In this document: positions 16,481 to 25,504 of the stretch, piece by piece
How positions within the stretch are numbered: position 1 is the stretch's first letter
Layout of the letters: every line of letters begins with the position of its first letter
Assembly (NCBI GenBank): GCA_963691835.1
Contig: OY829383.1
Location: forward strand, 4,960,001-5,024,000
From: G963691835 sp963691835
Lineage (GTDB): Bacteria; Pseudomonadota; Alphaproteobacteria; Thalassobaculales; Thalassobaculaceae
Direction: 5' to 3'
DNA length: 64,000 nt
Notes under the pieces: generated by a model
Databases searched by the model: none
Seen by the model: only the letters and a program-made list of their open reading frames with translations
What the model was told of the DNA's origin: nothing
Position numbers and translations under genes: made by a program

Positions 16481-18757
16481 TCATCGGCGACCGCTGCCCG
16501 GACGGCCCGACGCGCCACGGCGACCTTTCCGGCCCTTGCCGCCCTGTCCTTTTGCGGGCGGGCGGCCGCTTGGCGGCTGAACGGGCGCCTTGATCCGAAC
16601 CACGGCGCCTTTCGGCAACGGTTTGCCGTCCTCGGTCATACCGAGTTCCGCTGCTTCCAGGCGTTTGATCTCATCCCGTAGACGGGCTGCTTCCTCGAAC
16701 TCCAAATCCGCCGCGGCGGTCCGCATACGGCCCTCGAGCTCCTGGATGATCGTCCGGATGTCTTTCCCGACGAGTTCACCCTCTTCCTCGCCCGTGTCGA
16801 CGGTGACGTGATCGCCGCGCTCGTAAACAGACTCAAGGATGTCCCCGATCTTCTTCTTCACGCTCTCCGGCGTGATGCCATGCTCGGCGTTGTACTCAAG
16901 CTGGCGGTTTCGGCGGCGCTCCGTCTCACCGATCGCGTACTCCAGGCTGGAGGTCATGCTGTCTGCGTAGAGGAGCACCCGCCCATCCACGTTTCGCGCC
17001 GCCCGGCCGATGGTCTGGATCAGCGACGTGCGCGACCGGAGATACCCTTCCTTGTCCGCGTCCAGGATCGCCACCAGCGCACATTCGGGAATGTCGAGCC
17101 CTTCCCGAAGAAGGTTGATGCCGATCAGCACGTCGAACACACCCAGGCGGAGATCCCGGATGATCTCGATCCGCTCCAGCGTGTCCACGTCGGAGTGAAT
17201 GTAACGAACCTTGATCCCGGCCTCGTGCATGTACTCGGTGAGCGCCTCGGCCATCTTCTTGGTGAGCGTGGTGATCAGCACCCGCTCGCCGCGGGCGGCG
17301 CACTCCTTGGATTCGGCGATGACGTCATCAACCTGGGTGCCGGTGGGGCGGATGATGCAGACAGGGTCCGTCAGGCCCGTCGGGCGGACAAGCTGCTCGG
17401 TGAAAACACCGCCCGTCCGCTCCAACTCCCAGCCGCCCGGCGTTGCGGACACAAAGACGGTCTGGGGCCGCATGTCTTCCCACTCTTCGAACTTCAGCGG
17501 GCGGTTGTCCATGCACGACGGTAGCCGGAAGCCATAGTCGGAGAGTGTACTCTTCCGGGCGAAGTCACCTTTGAACATGCCACCGATCTGCGGGACCGTG
17601 ACATGGCTCTCGTCGACGATCAGAAGCGCGTTCTCGGGCAGATACTCGAAGAGTGTCGGCGGCGGCTCTCCCGGATTCCGGCCGGACAGATAGCGGGAGT
17701 AGTTCTCGATACCGGCGCACGACCCCGTCGCCTCGATCATCTCGAGATCGAAAGTGGTCCTCTGCTCCAGCCTTTGCGCCTCCAGCAGTTTGTTCCCGGC
17801 ATACAGCTCATCAAGGCGCTTCTTCAGTTCCGCCCGGATCAGTTTGACCGCCTGCTGCAACGTGGGTTTCGGCGTTACGTAGTGGCTGTTGGCGAAGATG
17901 CGGACCTGTTCCAGATCGGCGGTCTTCTGACCGGTCAGGGAGTCGAACTCCAGGATCGACTCAAGCTCGTCGCCGAAAAACGACAGACGCCACGCCCGGT
18001 CCTCCAGGTGCGCTGGAAAGATCTCCATCGCATCACCCCGGACGCGGAAAGTTCCGCGATGAAAGCTCGCGTCATTGCGCCGGTATTGAAGCTCAATCAG
18101 GCGCCGCATCAGACCGCTTTGGTCCACGGAACTGCCGGCCTTTAGCTGGACAACCATGTTCCCGTAGGTCTCGACAGCACCAATGCCGTAGATGCAGGAG
18201 ACCGAGGCCACGATGATCACATCGTCCCGCTCCAGCAGCGCGCGGGTGGCGGCGTGGCGCATCCGGTCGATCTGTTCGTTGATCGTGGCTTCTTTCTCCA
18301 CGAACGTATCGGTGCGGGGAACATAGGCTTCGGGCTGGTAGTAGTCGTAGTAGGAGACGAAATACTCCACCGCGTTGTTCGGGAAGAAGCTCTTCATCTC
18401 CCCGTAGAGCTGGGCGGCCAGCGTCTTATTGGGCGCCAGGATCAGGGTCGGCCGCCGGATCTCCTGGATCACATGGGCCATGGTGAAGGTCTTGCCGGAC
18501 CCGGTAACGCCAAGAAGGACCTGATCCACCTCGCCCGACCGCACACCTTCGGTCAATTCCACGATGGCACCCGGCTGATCGCCCGCCGGCGCAAACTCCG
18601 AGATCACCTCGAACGGTCGGGTCGCGTCCTGGGCGGAAACACCACTCTTTAAGTCAGGCGCGACCGAGCCATGCAACGCGCCGCGCGTGAGGTGCTCCTG
18701 GCGCTCGGCCTGCATCTCGGAGGTGCTGTTCGGGAAAGGGACGACGTGGCTGCTCAT
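16481..18757 (-). CDS. uvrB: Excinuclease ABC subunit B
   Basis: A 758-residue ATP-dependent damage-recognition helicase. Visible: Walker A GVTGSGKTF, the beta-hairpin YYDYYQPEAYVP, DEAD-like DESHVTVPQ, helicase motif VI QTIGRAARN and the C-terminal UVR motif that binds UvrC (AAADLEFEEAARLRDEIKRL). The N-terminus has about 45 extra residues and the C-terminus a Gly/Arg/Pro-rich basic tail (about 40 residues). Interacts with UvrA and UvrC on damaged DNA. The antiporter gene lies downstream on the same strand, 183 bp on. Confidence 0.97.
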   Translation of the reverse strand: MSSHVVPFPNSTSEMQAERQEHLTRGALHGSVAPDLKSGVSAQDATRPFEVISEFAPAGDQPGAIVELTEGVRSGEVDQVLLGVTGSGKTFTMAHVIQEIRRPTLILAPNKTLAAQLYGEMKSFFPNNAVEYFVSYYDYYQPEAYVPRTDTFVEKEATINEQIDRMRHAATRALLERDDVIIVASVSCIYGIGAVETYGNMVVQLKAGSSVDQSGLMRRLIELQYRRNDASFHRGTFRVRGDAMEIFPAHLEDRAWRLSFFGDELESILEFDSLTGQKTADLEQVRIFANSHYVTPKPTLQQAVKLIRAELKKRLDELYAGNKLLEAQRLEQRTTFDLEMIEATGSCAGIENYSRYLSGRNPGEPPPTLFEYLPENALLIVDESHVTVPQIGGMFKGDFARKSTLSDYGFRLPSCMDNRPLKFEEWEDMRPQTVFVSATPGGWELERTGGVFTEQLVRPTGLTDPVCIIRPTGTQVDDVIAESKECAARGERVLITTLTKKMAEALTEYMHEAGIKVRYIHSDVDTLERIEIIRDLRLGVFDVLIGINLLREGLDIPECALVAILDADKEGYLRSRTSLIQTIGRAARNVDGRVLLYADSMTSSLEYAIGETERRRNRQLEYNAEHGITPESVKKKIGDILESVYERGDHVTVDTGEEEGELVGKDIRTIIQELEGRMRTAAADLEFEEAARLRDEIKRLEAAELGMTEDGKPLPKGAVVRIKAPVQPPSGRPPAKGQGGKGRKGRRGASGRPGSGRR

Positions 18758-18834
18758 GATCGCCTTATATAGGCGGGTCGACCCCGCTTAGGAACCGGGG
18801 CCGCCACCTTTTGCGCGTTTCGGAAACACGGGTA

Positions 18835-19728
18835 TCACACGTCCGCCACACCCCGCGCCAGAACCACCTTTGGCAGCCCCTCCGTGCTGAGCCGCCAGAG
18901 AAGCCGCGCGGTATCCAAATCGTCTGGGCTGGAGTAGTTGGTCTCCGCCGCTTTATGCATGGTGGTCAGACAGTCGAAGATCGCGATGTCGCCGACCTCG
19001 TACTTGTGCCGATACACAAAGCGGTCGTCGGTCGCATGTATCTTGTATCGGGTGATCAGGTCGTCCGCGTCGTCCTTTTCCATCCCGTCGATGGCGAACG
19101 GGGACTGACCAACACCGTAGAGCGCTTTCTGTCCGGTGACAGGGTGCGGCATGACCAGGGCCCGCTTGACCGGATCATAGCGCTTCGCCTGCTCATCGGT
19201 CTTGATCGGAGAGACTGGGCGATCACCTGCCGTCACCTTCGCTGCGCCATAGTAATGGTGCGCAATGCTGTTCTCGGCCCGGGTCTTGTCAGCGTCATCG
19301 AGGGCGTCGTAGGCGCCGACCATATCGCAGAAGAGTGTCTCTCCCCCCACCTTCGGCGCCTTCTTTGCGTAGAGCATGGTCATTGTCGTGGGGTGCGGCC
19401 TGTAAGACCCGTCCGTGTGCCAATGAGCGGCGCCGTTACGGACATTCTCGTCCTTGTCCTTCTCCTGGGTGTTGCCGATCGCCATCATTTCCGGATAGCC
19501 GGGCATCCGGAGGTAGTCGAGCACATGCCGGATGAGACGGCCCCACTGCTCGCCGAAACGGTAGTACTGCCCTTCGTCAAGGTCCTGGTTCTTGATGACG
19601 ATCATCCGGTGGCGATAGAGCGCGTCCGACAGATCCGTCATCAGGGCGTCGGACAGGTCGGTTCTGAGGTCAACACCATCCACCCGGGCGCCCAAGGGCG
19701 CCCCTTCGATCGGCGTGATTGTCCACAT
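18835..19728 (-). CDS. TauD/TfdA-family Fe(II)/2-oxoglutarate dioxygenase
   Basis: A 297-residue enzyme of the taurine/2,4-D dioxygenase family. The iron facial triad is visible as H-x-D in AAHWHTDGSYRPHPTTM (residues about 103-119) and a distal His in CLTTMHKA; the 2-oxoglutarate-binding Arg is in RLLWRLS near residue 280. It couples 2-oxoglutarate decarboxylation to hydroxylation of an unknown organic substrate (sulfonates, aryloxyalkanoates and others are used by relatives). It is divergent from a nitroreductase gene; no regulator is adjacent. Confidence 0.86.
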   Translation of the reverse strand: MWTITPIEGAPLGARVDGVDLRTDLSDALMTDLSDALYRHRMIVIKNQDLDEGQYYRFGEQWGRLIRHVLDYLRMPGYPEMMAIGNTQEKDKDENVRNGAAHWHTDGSYRPHPTTMTMLYAKKAPKVGGETLFCDMVGAYDALDDADKTRAENSIAHHYYGAAKVTAGDRPVSPIKTDEQAKRYDPVKRALVMPHPVTGQKALYGVGQSPFAIDGMEKDDADDLITRYKIHATDDRFVYRHKYEVGDIAIFDCLTTMHKAAETNYSSPDDLDTARLLWRLSTEGLPKVVLARGVADV

Positions 19729-19863
19729 GACGGCCTCCCGTTGGTCGTTTCCTCCGCGATTGAGCCTTCACACGAGGCTCTTGATCGCTATTTTCACCGC
19801 AATCCCATCTGCCGGCCAGCCCTCAAGACCGAGAGGGCTGGGCAAACCTTAGCGGAGACCCCC

Positions 19864-20436
19864 GTGAGCGCGATCGACCTGCTGACCACCCGCCGATCCG
19901 TCCTGGCCCGAAACATGGCGGAACCGGGACCGAGTGAGGACGAACTGCAGCAGATCCTGGTTGCGGGAACCCGAGTCCCGGACCACGGGAAGCTCGGTCC
20001 CTGGCGGATTCAGATCCTGAACAAGGACGCGCAGCGCCAACTCGGCGAGGTGGTCGCCAAACGTTTCGTAGAGGTCCAGGGCGAGCGCGCAAACGAGAAG
20101 ATGGTGGAGTTCGAGCGTGACCGTCCCCAACGCGCACCTGTACTTCTGGTCGTCACCTCCAAACTGACGGTGCCCCACAACATCCCGGAGCTGGAGCAAC
20201 GATTGTCCGGCGGGGCGGTCTGCATGAACCTGCTCAACGCCGCGCACGCTTTGGGCTATGGCGCCCAATGGCTGTCCGAATGGATCGCCTACGACGACGA
20301 GATCAAAACCACCCTTGGCCACGATGCGGACACGGACATCATCGGGTTCATCTACATCGGCACACCCACGGAGCCGCCAAAGGAGCGGACCCGGCCCGAT
20401 CTCACCGACGTGGTCAGCGAGTGGACGGGCGCCTGA
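19864..20436 (+). CDS. Nitroreductase family protein
   Basis: A 190-residue FMN-dependent oxidoreductase of the YdjA-like nitroreductase branch: TTRRSVLARNM near the N-terminus (FMN phosphate), PDHGKLGPWRIQI, GGAVCMNLLNAAHALGYGAQW and GFIYIGTP at the FMN isoalloxazine site. The start is a GTG at 19864 with GCGGAGA about 5 nt upstream; the long open frame extending further upstream to 18811 overlaps the dioxygenase and is a shadow. Convergent with the next gene, 24 bp apart. Confidence 0.88.
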   Translation: MSAIDLLTTRRSVLARNMAEPGPSEDELQQILVAGTRVPDHGKLGPWRIQILNKDAQRQLGEVVAKRFVEVQGERANEKMVEFERDRPQRAPVLLVVTSKLTVPHNIPELEQRLSGGAVCMNLLNAAHALGYGAQWLSEWIAYDDEIKTTLGHDADTDIIGFIYIGTPTEPPKERTRPDLTDVVSEWTGA

Positions 20437-20460
20437 GGACCGGCACCCGCCTTTTTCTCC

Positions 20461-21519
20461 CTACCGGTCGATCCCAAGCATCCGGCGGTTCGCCGCGTCG
20501 TCGGCTCCCCCATCCGCAAAATCGTCGAAGGCCTTCTCGGTCACCCGTATGATGTGGTCGGCGATGAAGACGGCCCCTTCCCGCGCGCCGTCTTCGGGAT
20601 GCTTAAGGCAGCACTCCCACTCCATGACCGCCCAACCGTCGAAATCGATTGCGGCAAGCTTCGAGAAGATGGCCGCGAAGTCGGCCTGACCATCGCCCAG
20701 CGATCTGAACCGCCCGGCACGGTCCACCCATGACGCATATCCGGAGTAAACACCCTGGCGTCCCGTCGGATTGAACTCCGCGTCCTTCACGTGGAACATC
20801 TTGATGCGATCGGCGTAGATGTCGATAAAGTCGAGATAGTCCAAGGCCTGAAGCACGAAGTGGCTTGGATCGTAGAGGATGTTGCACCGTGTGTGCCCGT
20901 CGACCCGCTCCAGAAACATCTCGAAGGTCGTGCCGTCAAAGAGATCCTCGCCCGGATGGATCTCGTAGCAGACATCCACACCCGCCGCGTCGAAGGCATC
21001 TAGGATCGGACGCCACCGGGCGGCAAGCTCGTCGAATGCTGTTTCAATCAAGCCCGCCGGACGTTGCGGCCAGGGATAGACGTAGGGCCATGCCAAGGCG
21101 CCTGAGAATGTCGCATGGGCGGTCAGGCCCAGGTTGGCTGATGCCTTGGCAGCCATCATCATCTGATCTACCGCCCAAGCCTGCCGGGCTTTCGGGGCGC
21201 CCCGGACATGAGGGGCGGCAAACCCGTCGAAGGCCTCGTCATAAGCCGGATGAACAGCCACCAACTGGCCCTGGAGGTGAGTAGACAGCTCCGTGAGTGT
21301 TACGCCGGCCTCACTCAGCGTGCCAAGCACGTCATCACAGTATCCTTTAGACTCAGCAGCCTTGGAGAGATCGAACAGGCGGGCATCCCAGCTCGGTATC
21401 TGAACGCCCTTGAAACCAAGCCCGGCCGCCCAGCGCGCGATCGCATCAAGGCTGTTGAAGGGGGCTTCGTCCCCGGCAAACTGCGCCAGAAAGATGGCCG
21501 GCCCTTTGAGTGTCTTCAT
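20461..21519 (-). CDS. Sugar phosphate isomerase/epimerase-like TIM-barrel protein
   Basis: A 352-residue protein of the xylose-isomerase-like TIM-barrel family (IolE/IolI relatives). Metal ligands are seen as Glu in VCYEIHPGEDLFDG, Asp and His in ILYDPSHFVLQ, His in KMFHVKDAEF and Glu in AVMEWECCL. It probably isomerises or epimerises a sugar or inositol derivative. The ATG at 21519 is preceded by GGGAGGGAG, a strong ribosome-binding site. No sugar transporter or dehydrogenase is adjacent to indicate the substrate. Confidence 0.85.
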   Translation of the reverse strand: MKTLKGPAIFLAQFAGDEAPFNSLDAIARWAAGLGFKGVQIPSWDARLFDLSKAAESKGYCDDVLGTLSEAGVTLTELSTHLQGQLVAVHPAYDEAFDGFAAPHVRGAPKARQAWAVDQMMMAAKASANLGLTAHATFSGALAWPYVYPWPQRPAGLIETAFDELAARWRPILDAFDAAGVDVCYEIHPGEDLFDGTTFEMFLERVDGHTRCNILYDPSHFVLQALDYLDFIDIYADRIKMFHVKDAEFNPTGRQGVYSGYASWVDRAGRFRSLGDGQADFAAIFSKLAAIDFDGWAVMEWECCLKHPEDGAREGAVFIADHIIRVTEKAFDDFADGGADDAANRRMLGIDR

Positions 21520-21754
21520 GTCTCCCTCCCCGACGTCGCATTCGTTTCTCGACTAACGGGAGACTGTACACGGAATGTGTCTTGGGTCACCGAGCATAAC
21601 CACTACGGACGTCATTAAGTCTGGTGGGGAGGATTCAACGAAGCGCGATGGCGATTACTTGTGCAAGGACTGAGGCCAACTATAAGGCGTATGCAATCGA
21701 TTTCATTGGTTTGTCGAAACGATCATACTCAAGAACAAACGGTAAATTCGGCTG

Positions 21755-22033
21755 CTAGATGGACCCGCAGCGTCTCTTGTAATAGTCCAGTCCGAAAACC
21801 CGAAGAGCAGCCGCCCTGCTGCCAGATCTGGGTTTCGAAACGATACACTGGCAAAGCGTGTCCAAGTCTAGCTGCTCGCGGACACTGATGTCCGTCAGCG
21901 CATCCCAGACGGCCGTTTCGAGGCTCAGGGTCGTCCGGACACCGTCAAGCGTGATGTTTCGTTTGACCCGCTTTGTCAGATTAAGCTGGCGGTCGCTCAA
22001 TCCCGCCAAGTAGTCCGACTTTGTTGAATCCAT
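21755..22033 (-). CDS. Ribbon-helix-helix DNA-binding-like protein (RHH_4 type)
   Basis: A 92-residue protein. KRNITLDGVRTTLSLETAVW followed by DALTDISVREQ fits the RHH_4 domain (beta strand, then two helices) found widely in alphaproteobacteria; it may bind DNA as a dimer. The start at 22033 is favoured because GGAGATAAG stands immediately before it; the ATG at 22045 is part of that ribosome-binding region, and an ORF extension to 22156 looks non-coding. The neighbouring AT-rich gap contains a repeated decamer that could be its operator. Confidence 0.72.
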   Translation of the reverse strand: MDSTKSDYLAGLSDRQLNLTKRVKRNITLDGVRTTLSLETAVWDALTDISVREQLDLDTLCQCIVSKPRSGSRAAALRVFGLDYYKRRCGSI

Positions 22034-22466
22034 TCTTATCTCCATGGCCTGGGATAAATGCAGAGTGCCTGACGTTGCCCCGGGGGTGTTCCGCCGCCCC
22101 GTCATTGGTTTCTCGTATTTCGAGAAAAGCGCTGTGATAGACCCCAGGGTCCTCAACTGACGACGTGTCTATATCGCACTATGTTGCATGTCGAGAAAAT
22201 AAACACAGTTGTCCTAAGTCTAGAATCGCGCTTCCATGCATGTCGAAATGATTTAAATTTCATCGTAAAGATGTCAGATCTGTTTGAAATGCATCCATTT
22301 GATTTCTGATCTTGCCTTATCTCGGCCTACCAATCTGAATGGGAGACTTTTCGATCAGCCGCCCCATGAGTTACATAATACTTATAGAATTTTTGAGCAG
22401 ACTTTAAGTATTTATACATAAAATTTAAGAGATATTCCTTGGATGTCGGAACTTAACCGCCGTCCG
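22034..22466. other. 433-bp AT-rich intergenic region with a repeated decamer
   Basis: No gene is seen. The stretch 22190-22440 is markedly AT-rich. The decamer TGCATGTCGA occurs at 22185-22194 and 22237-22246, in direct orientation upstream of the RHH gene start. This could be a pair of operator sites but there is no direct support. Confidence 0.4.
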
Positions 22467-23198
22467 CTAGAAGGTTTCTTTGAACGGCCGAAGGTCCACC
22501 TCGAAAGACCAAGCGGAGGGATGTTGTTCGTGGATCGTCCAATAGGTATCCGCGATGGCCTCCGGGCTCAGCATCCCGTTCTCGCCCATTCGGTCCTTAA
22601 GAGCCGGATTGCGGGACAGCAGGCGCTCCCCCTCGATGCCACCGTCAATGATGAAATGCGCGACATGGACCCCGGCGGGCCCGAACTCCCTCGCCATTCC
22701 GGCGGCGACGGCCCGCAAGCCCGCTTTTGCCGAAGCGAATGGAATGTAGGGCGGTCGGGACCGAAGTGACGCGGTCGCGCCGGTGAACAGCAGTGAGCCC
22801 TTTCCGTTTGCCGACAGTCGCTTCAGAGCCTCCCGGCCAACCAGCAGTCCGCCCAGACAACAGACCCGCCACGCGCCCTCGAAGAAGTCAGCGGACATGG
22901 TCAGCGTATCGTGAGTGTGGGAGTTGCCCGCGTTGTAACAGACGACATCCAAGTCCCCGGCAAGGCCATCAACAGCGCCGAACAGCGCTTCGACGTCACC
23001 TTCCTCAGTCACGTCCACGCGATGTGCTGATGCGCTGGCACCGCCGTCCATCAACGATTTGACAATGCGGTCCAGTTTCTCCGGTGTGCGGCCGGCGACC
23101 GCGACATGACGGCCTTGCGCAGCAGCTTTACGGCAAAGAGCGGCACCCAATCCATTCTCCGCACCCACACCGACGACGACAGCGATCTTCTGGGACAT
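22467..23198 (-). CDS. SDR-family protein with Phe in place of the catalytic Tyr
   Basis: A 243-residue short-chain dehydrogenase/reductase fold: cofactor-binding GVGAENGLGAALCRKAA at the N-terminus, DVTEEGDVEALF, YNAGNS, and FTGATASLRSRPPYIPFASAKAG. The usual YxxxK is FxxxK here (FASAK), so classical SDR catalysis would lack its proton-donating Tyr; a subfamily with this change exists, and a nearby Tyr (PPY, four residues earlier) might substitute. AGGAGA lies before the ATG at 23198. It is followed upstream by a LysR gene on the same strand. Substrate unknown. Confidence 0.82.
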   Translation of the reverse strand: MSQKIAVVVGVGAENGLGAALCRKAAAQGRHVAVAGRTPEKLDRIVKSLMDGGASASAHRVDVTEEGDVEALFGAVDGLAGDLDVVCYNAGNSHTHDTLTMSADFFEGAWRVCCLGGLLVGREALKRLSANGKGSLLFTGATASLRSRPPYIPFASAKAGLRAVAAGMAREFGPAGVHVAHFIIDGGIEGERLLSRNPALKDRMGENGMLSPEAIADTYWTIHEQHPSAWSFEVDLRPFKETF

Positions 23199-23302
23199 GT
23201 GCGGTCTCCTTGCGAGGGCTCGGCGCCGGCGCCGCTCAAGACACCGGTCTTTCGATGGAAATCCAGTTAGCCCGATCTAACGTGCTGACCAGGATGGGCG
23301 GT

Positions 23303-24211
23303 TCACATGACGATCTGATCTCTGATCCAGGACTTGACGCGGAAGACATCCATGTCCGGTGTCGCATCCGGCCAGACGAGCCACCAACCGGCGCCATCGC
23401 GGGCAACCTCCGGGCCTACGGGGACAAGCGTGCCGGACTCCAGTGCCGCATTCACCAAGGGGCGCCACCCCAACCCGATACCCGCACCGGCCAGCACCTC
23501 ATGCATCACGGATGGATAATGGTTGAAGCGGACCCGGGCAGGTGGGGGCGTCCGCCGGACACCGCACAGCCGGAACCACACAGACCAGGTCATCCAAGGG
23601 CGGTCCCCCTCGTCCATGTGAATGAGTGTTTCTCCAAGAAGGTCCTCCGGTTGCGAGGTCGATAGCTCCGGACGTTCTTCGACCAGGCGCGGGCTGGCGA
23701 CGGGCAACACGACCTCGTCAAACAGGCGCATCGACTGATAACCGGGCCATGTTCCCCTGCCGTGGCGGATGGCGACATCAAAACCGCCGCGATCGAACTC
23801 CGGATCCCGGTCGATGATGGCAAGGCTGATGGTTCGGCCGTCCATGGCCGACCGAAGCCCCTCAATCCGAGGCATCAGCCACTGTTGGCCAAAACCCGCA
23901 TGGGTCGCGAAGGTTAAGGGCTGTGTCTCTTCGGTCCGGCGCAGCGCTTCCACCACTGTCGCGATGTCGCCAAATCCGGTGTTCACCGCATGCCAAAGCC
24001 GGAGCCCGGCGGGCGTCAATGTCACCTTGTTGTTGGCGCGATCGAACAGTGTTTGGCCGATTGCTTCCTCCAGCCCCCGGATGTGCCTGGTCACCGCAGG
24101 CTGGCTAATCCTGAGTTCCCGCGCAGCCCGTGAGAAGCCGCCGAAACGACCAGCGGCTTCGAAGACGGCCAGGGCATTGAGTGACGGCAGGACATGCCGG
24201 ATCTCAGTCAT
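23303..24211 (-). CDS. LysR-family transcriptional regulator (GcvA-like)
   Basis: A 302-residue regulator with an N-terminal winged helix-turn-helix (FEAAGRFGGFSRAARELRIS then QPAVTRHIRGLEEAIGQTLF) and a C-terminal periplasmic-binding-protein-like effector domain (FATHAGFGQQWLMPRI; GFDVAIRHGRG) typical of the GcvA group. It is divergent from the tmpA-like gene with a 99-bp gap, the usual arrangement for LysR control, so a phosphonate or betaine-type inducer is inferred. Confidence 0.9.
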   Translation of the reverse strand: MTEIRHVLPSLNALAVFEAAGRFGGFSRAARELRISQPAVTRHIRGLEEAIGQTLFDRANNKVTLTPAGLRLWHAVNTGFGDIATVVEALRRTEETQPLTFATHAGFGQQWLMPRIEGLRSAMDGRTISLAIIDRDPEFDRGGFDVAIRHGRGTWPGYQSMRLFDEVVLPVASPRLVEERPELSTSQPEDLLGETLIHMDEGDRPWMTWSVWFRLCGVRRTPPPARVRFNHYPSVMHEVLAGAGIGLGWRPLVNAALESGTLVPVGPEVARDGAGWWLVWPDATPDMDVFRVKSWIRDQIVM

Positions 24212-24310
24212 AACGTAAAGTCATCGCCAGCATGGTTTTTTCAGGGCTGTAACGGGGAAACGCCTAACCCCACGCTATGGGAGTGTAGAGTGATTCTGGG
24301 GGCGCTCGCC

Positions 24311-25459
24311 ATGATTTCCGCAGTTCTTGATCCGAAATCCGGCCATCTAGCTGTCTCGGCTTCCGATGGCCTGTCACACCTGCCGGCCCTTTGGCTGCGG
24401 GAGCGCAGTTGCGCGGATGATCAGATGGATCTGGTCAGTCACCAGCGACTCTATGACCCCACGGCGCTGCCGCACGATCTCGCCATTGTGTCGGCGGAGG
24501 TGGACGGCTCCCTCTCGGACATGCTCAACGTCACTTTTTCGGACGGCCACTGTTGCGCCTTTGATCTCGAAGACTTGGCTGTGGAAGCGGGTCTCGTTGC
24601 AGATCCAACAGCCATCCCGCCGGCTGAAGCGTGGACGGCTACGACGGCACCTGAGATCCGGGTCTCGTGGCATGACCTAGACCGGGAGGACGTGCTCCTC
24701 GGACTGCTGGAGGGCTTTTTCAGGTCCGGTTTTGCGGTTCTTCAGAACACCCCGACAGAAGAGGACTCCCTGGCCACGATCGCTGAGCGCTTCGGCCCAA
24801 TCCGCGAGACCAACTGGGGCCGTTTGTTCAACGTCAGGACCAAACCGGCTGCCACCGATCTGGCCTACACGGGCCTTGCGCTCGCTGCGCATACCGACAA
24901 TCCCTACCGGCGATCCGTCCCGGGCATTCAATTCCTTCACTGCCTCGAGAACGGCGCCATCGGAGGCGAAAGCCTGCTGGTTGATGGAATGGCCTTGGCG
25001 GAATGCCTCCAGGAGGAAGCGCCGGAGGAGTTTGAGGTCCTGAGTTCGCTCGTCGTGTCATTCCGCTACAACTCCCACACGGTCTACGACCGGCGGGACG
25101 CGCCGCTGCTGGATCTTGGCCCCGACGGAAGCTTGCGCCATATCCGGCTGTCCACCCGCCTCGACTTTACACCGGCGGCCGATCCGGAGACGCTCGAGTT
25201 GTTCTATCGCGGGCGACGGCGGCTGATGACATTGGCCAGCGACCCCAGGTTCACCGTTCGCTTCAAGATGTCGCCGGGCGATTGTCTGATGATGGACAAT
25301 CATCGTACGCTCCACGGCCGGACAGCATTCGCCGCTGCCGAAAGCCGGTTCCTGCAGGGCTGTTATATCGATCACGATGGTCCGGAGAGTTGCTTCCGCG
25401 TTTTGGGACGTGACCGTCGCCGGGCGTCACGGCAGGCTGGCAACTCAATCGCCGCGTAA
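24311..25459 (+). CDS. tmpA: TmpA-like / gamma-butyrobetaine hydroxylase-like dioxygenase
   Basis: A 382-residue Fe(II)/2-oxoglutarate oxygenase. The N-terminal ~95 residues form the small GBBH-like domain (LPALWLRERSCADDQMD and YDPTALP), followed by the TauD-type double-stranded helix with HTDNPYR (iron H-x-D), MMDNHRTLHGRT (distal His) and RFLQGCYID (2-oxoglutarate Arg). Enzymes of this build hydroxylate gamma-butyrobetaine or, as TmpA, 2-trimethylaminoethylphosphonate. The HD-domain gene 45 bp downstream on the same strand makes the TmpA reading more likely than carnitine synthesis. The start at 24311 has GGGGG about 8 nt upstream; ORF extension to 24194 enters the promoter region. Confidence 0.75.
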   Translation: MISAVLDPKSGHLAVSASDGLSHLPALWLRERSCADDQMDLVSHQRLYDPTALPHDLAIVSAEVDGSLSDMLNVTFSDGHCCAFDLEDLAVEAGLVADPTAIPPAEAWTATTAPEIRVSWHDLDREDVLLGLLEGFFRSGFAVLQNTPTEEDSLATIAERFGPIRETNWGRLFNVRTKPAATDLAYTGLALAAHTDNPYRRSVPGIQFLHCLENGAIGGESLLVDGMALAECLQEEAPEEFEVLSSLVVSFRYNSHTVYDRRDAPLLDLGPDGSLRHIRLSTRLDFTPAADPETLELFYRGRRRLMTLASDPRFTVRFKMSPGDCLMMDNHRTLHGRTAFAAAESRFLQGCYIDHDGPESCFRVLGRDRRRASRQAGNSIAA

Positions 25460-25504
25460 CGGGCGGTACACTTGGATCAACCCTCACCGGGCCGGGATAG
25501 CGTT

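Noticed and set aside
18811..19863. Long N-terminal extension of the nitroreductase frame
   Set aside because: It lies antisense to the dioxygenase gene; a GTG with a good ribosome-binding site at 19864 gives a normal-length nitroreductase.
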